From assembly GCF_000002075.1 (NCBI RefSeq), contig NW_004797317.1, positions 1,345,849 through 1,409,848 on the forward strand: DNA of 64,000 bases, read 5' to 3'. Made by a program: the position numbers and the translations under genes. Each line of letters begins with the position of its first letter. Position 1 is the stretch's first letter. Positions 46,935-60,400 of the stretch are shown in pieces. This DNA is from Aplysia californica. Lineage: Eukaryota > Mollusca > Gastropoda > Aplysiida > Aplysiidae. The notes beneath the pieces are model-generated. The model searched no databases, was not told the origin of the DNA, and was given only the letters and a program-made list of their open reading frames with translations.

Positions 46935-49821
46935 TCCTTCTGGTGTCTAAACTTTATTATTCCATGACATTCCAAAATCATAGGAAAACAACTGGAAAAC
47001 ACTGCAATATGGCCACTGATTTTTAACACAATAATGTGACAATAGTTTTGCTAGAGACAACAAAATATTTTTAATAAGTACTTCGTGCAAACTTTTGCCA
47101 AGACTTACTTTAATGGATGCCATAAACAAAACAAAACCCCAACAAATCTTTTTTACATTAGTCATTAGCAGAGATTTGAAAAAGTTGTCTTTCCTTTGTT
47201 CTGGAGTATTCTTCTAGGAGAGAAAACTGAGCCAAATTCCTTTAGTGCTGAAAAACTTTGTAAATGTACTAAATCTGTATCAACCACATATGGCCAGCAG
47301 ATTCCACAAGGATGGGCATCGAGTCATTGAGCCAGCTGTAACTAACATGTAGTTATCTCTTTAATTATTTGTCAAGATGGCCATGAGGCAGCAAGTTCGC
47401 ATGAACATGAACAAAAACCGAAACCATTTCTGCATCAACAACACTCGAGCACGAAAAAATCGAACATGTTGGGATTGACTAATGTAGTATTCCACACATC
47501 CTTATTTCCTGCAAACGATGAAATACAAAATTCGAGAGTAGTTGAAGGAAATCTACCATTTGTTACATGTGAAATTAAGGCTAAGTTCCTTTGTGATTTC
47601 TTCTGCCTTTAACTAACACCAGGAAGGGACAAACGAAAGGAAGAGACATGACACATGCCTGCACTTGCAGGAACAATGCCTGCTCGATTGTTCTCATATT
47701 TTGCAAAGCACACTTGCTTTCCATCATGTTGACATCCAATACTGGCTTTTCAAAAGGTTATCTCCACGATGAAGTAACCTGTCACCTGATACCCTTTAAG
47801 AAGATGGGTGTGTTGCTTTCCATGGTGTGCACAGGGTGATTTGAAATTGAGACAATCAAGAGGAAAGACTTTAATCAGGTTTTTCCAGACAAGATGTTCA
47901 ACAAATCCATACAGGTTTTTAAAAAAAACAATAATGTTGCCAATACAAAGAAAAAATACCAGTTCAGTCAGGGAATGGCAATATACAAATATACATTGAA
48001 CAATCAGTTCATAACTTAAAGTTCCAAGTTCACTGTGCCCCACTGTAGCTGTTTCATTTTTAAATCACGGAGAGACAGAAACAAACATTTCATTTTTATT
48101 TCTCTTAGCCCATACACAGACGTAATTCCAGTTTGACTGTACTGGTAGATTTTAAAAAAATAATTCAACTTTAATTTTAGATAAATATCTATCTCATCAT
48201 CATATGAAATATAGCGCTCAATAAAAGAGTGGGTTTTTGTGGTGCATATATTAGGATACATTTTTAAAATCACTCTTGCTTGCTTGCATCTTCACTTCCG
48301 GCATCAACACATTTTTTGGTCTTATTTATTAATATTATATTGATAATTTTAGACGTTCCTTCTTGGAGTGCAAACTGGGAATTTGAGAATGCCATCCATC
48401 AGGAACTCACATTACTCACAATGGTTAGCAGTTTTTGGGGCTAAAAAACAACAACAAATAAATGAAGCTAGCAGCTACCAGTTGACTTTACATTCAGTTC
48501 ACACCTCACACTTGTCTGAGATACCCTCACTGTGAAAAGGATTATTAAGTCAGATATATACCAAGTCATCAGCAAATATCGCAAGCAAACCTACGGCAAA
48601 ATTGTATCAGTAGTATTTCAGGGTAGCATTTTCAGTCATAAACAACGCACACTTGTTCAAATATCATGAAGACCATTAATAATAATATCATTGACGATCT
48701 CACTTCCTAGCCTGTAGGGAAAAACTGACAAACATATGAGAAAAAGAAATGCCAAGAGGTAAATATGGTAAGAGCACCATGCAATAACTACCGATACCCG
48801 TATCACAATTCACAACACTATCACTCGGTAATTTTATCATTAGAGCTCTTTATGTACACGACGTAGGGGGCGTTCATCTTCCTTCCATTTCACTGAACAT
48901 CATGTCAAGTTCACATTTTTAAATTTAAATCCTATAAAAAGTGTAGGCAAACTTTGATTTCCCTTCTGTTCTGTTATTCAATTTGAATCTGTTTTCTTGT
49001 AATATTGTATATATACAGTGTTTCCATTCTGAGAGGATATTTACAGTATCCCCCTTACAAAGAAAAATAAAAACATGCCTGGGCCAAAAATAAAAGCCTA
49101 TCAGGTGTATGTGAAAAGAGACATTGAGAAGGAATCTATCTGGTATTGGAACATACACTTGATTGATCATCAATGTAAATAGTCAGTTAGAAAAAACACT
49201 TCTTTGCAATTGAGCACTTCCTCTAAAAAGCACACGGAAAACAAACAAAAATTCAGCAGTCAAAGACTACCTGTCTTCACATCAAACAACCATAAGAAAA
49301 GTCACCTACAACAGCTCATAAAACATGATCTTTATAAAAATCCGTACTCATTTATTCTAAGGACTTGGGGGGAAAATAAACAGTTCACTGCTGATGTGGA
49401 GCATTAAAAATTTACATTTATCACCAAGAAACTAATGGTTTCCAAATTAAAGGACCAAAGAAGGTTTTTTCGACAAAGTGAATTAATTCTGATACAATGA
49501 AAATATACTGTACAAAGATACTATACAATCATCATCAATGCCTATACAATCATTATGAATAAAAGCTTTATGCATCCCTCGAAACCGAAACACTCAGAAT
49601 ATAGTAAAACACACACTCTGGGTCTCTCCTCCACCCCAAAAGCATACACATTAAAGTTACCTGTCATAATCATCCAGTATATGCAAACCTGTATTTTCAA
49701 AGCTAAATGACAGTGTGTAATCTCATGGAGTGACCACAAAGAAGTACTCTGAAACACATTTGTTCCTGTCCTTCTTTAAAACAATAAAAATCACCCTACG
49801 ACGGATGCAGCCATCCAAATT
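46935..49821 (-). other. Probable IVD 3' UTR / 3' flank
   Basis: This lies downstream of the IVD stop on the minus strand. It lacks recognised transposons, unlike the DNA to its left. AATAAA on the minus strand (46953-46958) would mark the end, but other TTTATT sites nearer the stop (for example near 48097 and 49350) are equally possible. Confidence 0.35.
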
Positions 49822-52800
49822 TTATCGATAGTGAGCGTTGATTGCCCTGGCAATGATAAGACGACGGACCTCACTGGTTCCAGCCCCAATCTCATACAGT
49901 TTCGCATCTCTCAGAAGACGCCCAGTTGGATAGTCGTTGATATAACCATTACCTCCTGTGTGTGAAAAGAGAAGTAATTGAAAAACAATGCAAAAAAAGC
50001 TTCAATTTATTCCACAACACTATTCAAACTGGGAGAGAATTAAAATTTTCTTGACGCCCTGTTTCAAAGCACGAAAAACCTGTAATGTTGTAATGTCCAA
50101 GAAAGTACCTAGTGAGGAAAGATGAGAAGAAGAGGGGTGGTTGGCATGGCAATGTGGGAATGCAACACTATCACCCTCCCTCCATATCTGCTGATTTCCA
50201 ACATTTCTGCAGACTTACGAGCATAAAACAGTGCCAGGGATGCCACAATCTAATAAATAAATAAATGTGGCTAGTGATTTTTGCAGACAAAGCAGAAAGA
50301 ATGGGTGGAAGGGGGGGGGGGATATACAGCAAAGTCTGTGTAAACTGAAATTTGTCAAGTTTTCAGTGTAGAGAGGTTACTGAAATAGAGGGGAAATAAT
50401 ATCAGGACTTTATTTTCTTTTGGTTTAGCGTCGTTCGTGATTTATGCGAGTTTGATTTTAGAGGACTCCACTTTAAATGCTCCTACAGTGACCAGGCTGG
50501 TTTCATAAAAGGAGCAATAGGAGACTACATTAGTATAATTCCTTGATCACTAGCATGACTGCTTTTAAGCGAGAGGAGCTCGGGCCAGCAGTGGCAAAAG
50601 CCCATGGTCTCAAGTGTAGTTGGGGACATGTGGATTTTTGCCAGCAGAAGGACATCATATCACAATGCTAAAGGGGAGAGAAATTAAATCTTTAAAAAAA
50701 TGTACAGTGTATTTATGCCCCCATTGACACTATCTCAAGTATTTAGGACACAGGCTTTGACCTGGCCTGTAAGGACCAACCCAGGCAGAGAGGGATACAA
50801 CATTACAGCAGAAAGACCGAGATACTCAATATAAATTATTCGCTATTGGGAATCAAACTCAGATCTCCTGTGTGTGATAGTGATAGCAAAGCACTTAGCC
50901 ACTACACCAAAGATGCAGGTAACAGAGCGAGACAACACTTGAAGTAGAGGTACCAACCCCAGAAACAGCAATTTCCTTACCTAAAATTTGAATTGAATCC
51001 AAAGCCATTTTTGTAGCAGCTTCTGCAGCATACAGAATCACTCCCGCACAGTCCTGCAATAAAGAAAAACATTTGAAATTGAGCACACTTCGTAGAATCC
51101 ACAAAAAAGCAAAGTAAACATCTTTATTACTGACTTATCTTCAATTCCAATTCAGTTTCTTGTGCCATATCAACAGCAAAAAATAAATTTCCCATACATT
51201 AGAGTACAAACAAAATATCTCTTCAGTAAAAATGGTCCAGCCCTTTTTAAGCAAAAACGTTAAGTTTTAGGGTAATTACAAAAAAATATTTATTTTCCCT
51301 CTCGCATTTTTTGGTCTAGATCTCCAGCAAAACTTAATCCCTCATGAGTCATTCTAATCATCCCTTGAGCTTACTCTGCCATTGCTGTACAAAAATTCGT
51401 GACCACTGTCAGAATACCATAAAGCCTTCTCCAGGTCTTCCCCAGACTCTCCTCCTTTGAAAAGTTGTAAAGTAAAATGCTTGTTTTTAACTTCTTTTCT
51501 GAGCACATCAGAAAAACATTTTTGAGGGCCAAGTATTTCCAGACTCTTTTCCCCTGGAGTAAAGAAAGTTTTATAAATGACAAACAACTATAAAATCAAA
51601 GCTTGTAATAAATATCTCACAAGAAGCATGTTTACTTCTTGAACCGAACGCAACACACATGGAGATAAAATTGGAGTGAGTTATTATCAAGTAAAGAGTA
51701 GATTTGTGCTGCACATAAGCAGCATTCAGCCTGAAGGTAACCAGAAATTTCACAGACAAGAATGTCAATCCAGGCAAGAGCGTTAAAACAAACTCATTAT
51801 TATAACCGGGTTCCCCTGAACTTACATTCGGATGCCTCTCTCCCCTGTCCAAAGCTCTGGCCACATTGTACACATAGGATCTTGTGGCGTTCAGTGCTAC
51901 ATACATGTCAGCCATCTTACTCTGGATCATCTGGAGAGCAGAGAAACAAAAGATATTTTACTAACTTCTGTGCCCCTTTCATCGTATAAACATATCAGAC
52001 ATATTTAAATCCCTTTGCAGATAATAAAGCATCAATTTCAAACCCTAGATAAAAAGAAGGTAATTCATTTCAGTGCTTTTTTTCACAATGTAAACAATAT
52101 ATCGTGAACATCACAAAACTTTCACATTATGACCCCAAAAAAAGACAAGGAAGAAGGGGGGGGGGGGGGGGTGTTGGAGAGGGAACCAATTGCACACAAA
52201 CCAAAAGAGACCACCATATTCTACTTATTGCTCAAATACAAACCTGAAAATGTCCAATCTTCTCTCCAAAGCACTCTCTCAAGTGTGCATACTCGTACGT
52301 AACATCACAGCAAGCTTGCATAATTCTGTCGATTGCAAGGGTAAATACTAATTAAGTTTACAAAATTTGTTACAAGTGCCAGAGCATAGTACATACATAT
52401 CTATGTCAAAATAAGTCAGGCACTTCTGAAAGCAGAGATTTCATACTAAGCTGAACAAAGGAGCCTACTTGCATGAAAATCATCTAAAAAATTATAAAGA
52501 GTAAAACCTCCCTTCTACTACATAGTCCACTCATGATTTTTAATTTAGTGAAATTTCCTTAGAAATAGATGCTTACTTCAGTTTTCAGGTCTAACAATTA
52601 AACTCTTTCAATATACCCTCACTATATACACTAAAAAGTATGTCTACCGCCTACTTCTCAAAAGGGCTCTCTAGTATAAATTTGAAAAGAAAATTATAGG
52701 ACTGAATTTTTTTTAATTGTGACAAAACAACAGACACAACATTATGCTTATGGTTGACAAAATCTGGAACCTTCAAATCTTTAAAACAATGGGATGCAAA

Positions 52801-54456
52801 AATGAACTCATAGTTTAGAGGATAGCATAGTCTTATAGATATAATGTGTGTTAACATTAAAATCACTTGTGCACAAACATTTTTATAATAAGTACCACGT
52901 CTTTCAAAAATAGGTACTCTTAAAAAATCTTGTGACTCTCATTTTTATGATTATCATCAGTCAAAGGGCAGGAAAATTTTCATTTCCATGTTTTGAATAC
53001 AACAAAAAGTAGAGTACAAGTGTGACAGGGTTATATTCACATGTGTCAACTAGAAACAAAGGAGTAGTCCAAAAACAAGTACAGATGCTACAGTAATATG
53101 TGTCACAACACAGAGGAATCAGGCACCCGTCAAGTATTGCGCATTTGGCGTTATTGATATAATCTTAAAAGCCTCTTTATTTGCCCGTCTTTTGATGACC
53201 CCCCCCATCTCCAAATACTCCATAAGAAGTTGAGATATTTGCGATTGAAGGAGATGGGGTTCGCCAGGTGTCTGAAGTAACATTAGTAAACAAATGGCCA
53301 CCAAAGTCTGGTCACTTCAAAAGCTAGTGTCCTTGAAAAGTGTAAATGTATATTTTAGTGCATTTGATCTACATTTTTCAGTAAAACCCACAAAGAATTA
53401 TGGTGTTAAGTAGACATAAAAGATGTTGAGCCAAAAAATAAATAAATAAATAAAAAACTGCCCATAAGGCGAAAGAATGTAGTGCCCAATTTCACAATGA
53501 TGACACACATAGGTCTATGCCAGCAAGGGCTTGAAGTGGTGAAAGAAAGGACCATTGCATATATACAAGCGTGCACTTTAAAAGCAAAGATGGCAACACA
53601 TAAAAAGAAATGGAGAGCAAAAAGCTGACAAAATCTGTGTCGTATAAAACCTAAGAGCAAAAAAAATTTTTTTTTAATCCATCTTTCTTCATTCTCATTT
53701 TTCCCAAGGCAGGAAAAATTACAATCAGTTCTTGACTCTCAAAAATATTTTAAACATCAGCAAGAAGACCATTAGTCATTTTTTAGAAATAAAGAACTTC
53801 AAGCATATATGGAAAAATAATACAAGTAAAATACTGATTCAAAAATTAGCGCAACCATCCATACACACATGACATATACTATATAGCAAAAGGGACACCA
53901 GTTGTTAGCATCTGAAACAGGTATCATCAGTCCTGGGTATTGTTAAGACCTTAAACTTTAGCCATATAAAAAAAAGTTTGTAAGATACACTGCTTGCTGA
54001 AATGTAAGAAGTGACATCTACAAGGTTCTAGATACAGAGTAACATTCTAGAGAAGATGGTTCACCCTGTGCTGCTGTCATTTTTTAAATATCCAATATAT
54101 GCAATTTCTACAATTTTACGGGACAGCCAAAAAACTGAATATTGTTGCCAAGAAAACAAACTCTTCGCAAACATCTGAAGTCAATATATCAGAGAATACA
54201 ATTTTGATAATAACTTCCTTACTATCTTTAAAGCAAATGTTTTGTTGGTAACAACATTCAATTTTTCGGCTCTTCTGTAAAATTGTAAAAACTGTATAAA
54301 CTGTATTTTTTTTCAAAATGACGGCAGTGAGAGATGAATGTGCAATTCAAATAATGTTGCACTTGTGTGTGTGAAACCGTGAGCACTTGTGTGTGTGCGT
54401 GTGCGTGTGGAGAAGGAGGGGTGGGGGAGTATTTGTGAGTATGTGTGTGCGAGTGA

Positions 54457-54496
<40 letters not shown>

Positions 54497-57400
54497 GTGT
54501 GTGTGTGTGTCTGTGCCTCACGTCCTTACTTTTCTACACATATATTTGCTATGATACCATATCCTTTCAACGTCTTATTTCATTTAGATAAAAAGTAGAA
54601 ATAAAAATGAAACTTTGCCAGCAGTGAATATAAAAAATTCAAATAGCAGTGTAAATAGAGGATGAAACTGATCAGGTGTCTCTCATCAGTGGAAGATATA
54701 TGTGAGGCAGCATGGTGAAATCAGGCGCTCGTCAAAAAGACGAAAATGGAGAAACGGGCATTTTTCTACCAGTTTGTAAATTTTTTCTGAGTTTTTGTTT
54801 TTTGTCTCAACACCTTGTATGTCCATTCAATAACACTTTTGAGTGTGGATTTTATGGAAAAACGTTGCTTTAAGGCACAAGAAAAGTACATTTGCCGTTT
54901 CCAAGGACTCACAAGCCATGGAAGTCACCAAACTTTGGCGGCCATTTTCTTGCAAATTTTATTTTTGAAACCAGGCGACCCCAACCTTCTTCATCCGCAA
55001 ATGTTCCGACTTCTTTTCAAGATAGAAGAGTATTTTTTTCATCAAAGCAAGGCAAATGAACAGGCTCTAAGATGATACCAAAAACTCCATATGCCTAAAA
55101 ATTGACGAGCGCCTGATTCCCCCGCGCCGTGACACATATGATGAGGACATTATAAACTCTCAAGTTAAAATAGAAGATAATTTTTTAAGGAAATGAATTA
55201 AAGATCAATGTTATGGCACCACTGAAGCATGTAGAGTAGAAGAGAACTGAATACCATAAGAGAGCTCAAAAACAAATTATGTGCACCAAAGAAAAATAGA
55301 AGAATTAAGGCTTTGTCAATCCACACCATGCAGTTTGAAGTACGTATGTAAACACAGTTAGCGCTACAACATGCATTAACTTATGAAACTCTAAAGATTC
55401 TATAATCTAGAGATGCCCTCTTCGACATAGTTTGTTTTTTTAAAGCAAAAAACAAACTTTGGAACCTCCAATTGATCCTAACAGAGGAAAATTTGTTCAA
55501 AATCGTGTGCGAAGGAAAGAGAAGGTTCAAATCAACTAATTTTGCAGTATAGGTAAAAACAAAGTGAATGATAAATACAAAGCATGCATAATGGCTGCTT
55601 ATCAGTATCAAACTGCTTGGTAACGATAATTTGGATATACTTATTTCCATGCTGTAGTTAAACGAAACAATTTTTAATCAAACCACACCAAAATGTTCAG
55701 TTAGACAGTCTAAGATCATAGAATCTTTCAGCACACATCACTACCCATAGCCTGCAGAAGCTACAAAACTAAAAAAAAAGAAAAAATACAAAGAAGGCCA
55801 CTCCATCAAATCCATTTCTCTTGGAAACCCAGCTTCTTGTTACATACCCAAGAGGGCCTGCAGCCAGAACACATCGCTCTATATCCAATCCACTCATTAG
55901 GACATAGACTCCTCTACCTATATCCCCCATGACGTGGGAAGCTGGTGGTTGCCAAGTGTAACATAAGTATAATAAGACATTAGTCAATTATGCAAACCAG
56001 GCGAAAAGTGACAACAAAAAACATATGCCTTTAACTAATTAAAAACAAAACACAGATTTTGCTCAGCTAAGAGTATTCACACAGGTTGGAAAGAGAGAAA
56101 AGGGGTTATATACTTGTACAGAGAACCATGATGGCAAACTGCTTTCAAAACTGGCAGCAAAAACTGTACTCCTTAGAGAGAATGGAAGTCACTGGCCTTT
56201 CTCAGACATGACTTGTTGATGCCAGAGGATCCATAAAGACTTTAAAATTTCATAAAGGAGACATTTTATCAGCTTCAGGTGAGATTCACAATCTAATACA
56301 TATGATGTGGTAAAAGGAACCATGCTAAACGGATTTGTTTTGCTTCGACTAATATAATATTTTGCTATTCCATATTGCACTGCAAACGTGGTTCTCTGTT
56401 TAAGAACAAAATCCTTGATGACATCTTTGGTCTTTAATGCCTCACGGAAATTTTCAATTTATAAGGGGTTTTTTAAAAGACAGATTTCAGACTTCAGATG
56501 TTTACACCAAACTTATTTCACCATTTCAATCACATCAAATTTCTCTCTTTTGTTCATTACTTAATTAAGTTAATATATCTCTTTGTCTCTGATGAACAAA
56601 GCTCTTTTGACTAAATAAATGTCTATAAAACCATACCTCAATGAAGGTTTAGATCACCTTATTTATAATGTCAACCATTAAATCCTTACATCTTTTTATT
56701 TTATTTTCTTAGGCTAATCAGAGACAATAACATTAACAAAAATTAAGAACCTTTTGTTTAACAGGATACTTTCAAAAAAATACTGACAAAATATTTGTCA
56801 GATTTGGGTTGATTTTGATTTAAGGGAAGGATATACAGATGAGTCCTATTCATTTTTAAGATGCTATCCTCCCGTGTAAATCAAGAGAACGCCCCTCAAT
56901 GAAGTCCTGCTGTTCCTTTATTCCTCCTTTGTACATTGTGCAAGTAACAAAGAACTCCATCCACAAAATTTTCCAAATCTACAAATCACATTTTTGGGAA
57001 CCACAACAGTGCCTTTATAGACATAGATGGCACACCATATCAATAAAAAAAAAACCTGCTTGTGGATGATGGCATAACCAAAGCTTTGGAAGCAGGGGAC
57101 AATGGGCTGGCATTTCAGTGTGATATCTTTTCAAGCTTTGCAGGCCAAGAAAACATGATTAAGTCAATAGATACTGCCTTACCCTATCGGACCACTGCTT
57201 AACACAACTCTTTCAAAATCCAGTCCTGACATTAGGACATATACACCTTTGCACTCCCCACCCAGAACATTGGTTGCTACAAAATAAAGAACAGCAACAG
57301 GAAAAAATTATGTGAGATATGGGGACATGCCAAATTTCAGTCCATTATACAAAAGATCGATTAATTCCTACTTTAATTGCTTTTGAAACATCCAAAAAGT

Positions 57401-60400
57401 ACCAGGGTTACTAGGGGATTGCAAATAAAAGGAATGACAGTAAAGAACTGTATTCCTAATCTATTTAAACCCCCCAAAAATGTTGATAAAAAAGATGGCC
57501 GTCCAGAGACAATTAAGCAACTTTACACAGGTAAACATTTCAAACTTATTTATACATTATGACATTCAAGTTGTTATTAGCAAAATAAGTTTTAAGATAC
57601 TAACCAAAGGTTTTTTTTCCCCAGTAACAATCCCCCCTCTCCCCTTTCCCCACAAACATACGTTTTCTTACATGAGATTCACAATTGAACTGCACTGTTT
57701 TACTCTTTTTACAAAGTATGGAAAACATAAAATCGAATATAAATCTAGGGGCTACTAACAGAAACAAGCTCTTCTATTTGTTCTTAAATGTGGAAGGATG
57801 TCATCTCAGATTCACAAACAAATGTTTTCATAGATCCTTGAATGAACAGACACTGTCATATTGGAATCCTCTGAAGAAAACTGAACAGTTTTGTGAGTCA
57901 TTTTAATTTCATCATAAATAAAAGGTTCAAATGCTGTCAGCAAAAAAGGGAAATGCTTACGATTCTCGACTGAAACTGAACAAAGTCTGAAATGTTCCCA
58001 AATATAGGAAATGAGTCTGGTACATTTTAACATTTTAAGAGTGAGGAAAAGATGTCATCCAGGATTGACAACTGAAGCTGACAAAACATTCTTTTGTCCT
58101 CACCCAACAGGTGCAGCAGCACCTAAACCTCTCTCAATGTCCAACCCCGACATGAGAATATAGACACCTTGGCCTTCTCCTCTTAACACATTGCTCGCTA
58201 CACACAACGAGAATCAAAAACACATGTTATAAAGAGGGGATGTAGATTTTTTAAAACCCAAATGAAACAAAGAGTTAAAATTGCCTTTTACTATGGAAAA
58301 TATATTATATGAGAGATTGAAAACATTTTTGCTTGAAGATAAGACTAAACCCAAAGCCTTTCCTTTAAACTGAAAATCAAGTCGCTAAGAACATACCTCA
58401 CTTGCTATAGATATAAAATGTCTGTGACCTCAACCCCTTCATTGCCTTGCTTGGGATGCAATATATATTTATACCAGACCCAATAGTTGTGAGTCGCAGG
58501 TTCAAGGATTTCAGGCTCAGCTTGGCCCAAGGTGCCCTTGAGAAAGGCACTTGACATTTATTTTCCTCACTTCATTCAGTTGTCAATGGGTTTTCGACCA
58601 TAGAAAGCAAAAGATCTTGTCAGTATGCTAGCATTTCAGTGCCTTTAAAATGGCAGTTTACACTGTCAGATCTGCTGGGATTCTAATATAGATTGAAAAG
58701 CACATGGAGCTAGCTTTTGATAGGGAATTTGCACTATCCAAAAGTGATTTACTATTTATTATCAGTAAATAGGACTATATGAGTACAGGCCTGGGGTTGA
58801 GGTAGAGCAGGTATTTTCACTGAATTTAGGAAAACACAAGATGGCAACAAGACTGAACAGGTGTGGCAAAACAAACATTTCGTGATCAAAAACTTGCTTG
58901 TAACAGGATGACCTTTCTTTTACAACCCGCCTGAGCACTGTAACAATTTTGCTGCTTTAAACATGCTCTGATGCAAGTTGTACGAAGTAGAAGTCTATGA
59001 GCTTAGGGACTCTCTGAAGGCAGTCCTCTCTCATTTGAGTTACAATTCGCCATTTACAATTAACACCTCAGAAAACAGTTGTTAAAAATTACGACTAAGA
59101 TCAGCTAGCAAATCTCAGTTGTGGCATTATCAGAACTCAAAGGAAAATTAACTAGGCACAATCAACACAGGAGAAAATGTGAGGGTAGGGAGGGACATCC
59201 TACAATTTAGCATCATTTCCTTAGCCAACGGGCATAGCAGCGACCACCCCACGTTCAATGTCCAGCCCTGACATAAGAACAAAGACACCCTGGCCCACTC
59301 CTCCCAAAACATTTGAGGCTAGGAATGAGGAGCAAAGGCCACAAAGTTACCGAAGAAAAGACAATCAAAAAAATAAGTCCGCTCTCATTTCAGTTACAAT
59401 TCCCCCTTTACAATTAACACCACAGTAAACAGTTATTAAAAATTACAATTTAAATCAGCTAGCAAATCTCAGTTGTGGCATTATCAGAACTCAAGGGAAA
59501 ATTAACTTGGTACTCCATAACACAAACAATTTTTCACACCACTTATCAGATATACATCATAAGAACAATGCTGTAGTAAAGAATTGACACTGATCACACA
59601 TTATCATGGGAGAAAGTTTTCACAATCCTCATGACTGAAAACTGAAGGATCGTTGATACACATTAATTGCCTATTTTAATCTGTAATACCGTTGCCTCTA
59701 TAATACAACTTTCGCAACACAGAAGGCACTACACATCCACAGTGTCTTGCCCCCCCCCCTCCCACCCCCTCACAAATAAAAAAGTAAACAAAAGTAAAAT
59801 GGGGAAAAAAAAGAAAGAAAGAAACTAAAGGCAAAAAGAAAAGAAGGAAGATTTTATTGAAACAGTCCTCCTCCTATCAGTACATTATTCCAGCTCTGAA
59901 GCTTCACTGTTGTGTTGAAGATTAAAGCCTCATTAACTCAGGTCACGTGCAAGGAACAACACTTGCTCCCTGCCGGGACACTAGTCTGAAAGGAAATATT
60001 CCAAGAAGAATGAACAAAAAAATATATGTCCCCGACCACACCATAGCAACCAGTCCATATTTCTGCCCAAAAGAAACTGATTGACTCACCAGGCACAACA
60101 CAGTCTTCAAAAACCAGCTCACTCGTGTTCGAACCTCGCATTCCAAGCTTATCCAGCTTAGGACTTGCAGAAAACCCTTTCATTCCCTATTGAGAAAAAT
60201 AAAAGAATATTTAAAAAACTTCTAATTACATGTATATATATGTACATAAAAATTAATATATTATTGTGAAAAAAAGTTGAGCACTACAAAAAGACTACAA
60301 TTCTTTGATTTGAAAATGAACACACAAACAACGGTTACTAGAGAGGGAGAACAGTACGACAGACAAATATAAGATCTACCAGAAGCAAATTCCAACCATC

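Noticed and set aside
54258-54598. Frames rich in His/Thr/Val/Cys
   Set aside because: They are translations of the (TG)n microsatellite.
52326-55847. Search for a fifth copy of the 94-nt IVD exon
   Set aside because: No further [10 protein letters not shown]-like sequence was found in this intron or between 60187 and 62877. Only MITEs and microsatellites are present.
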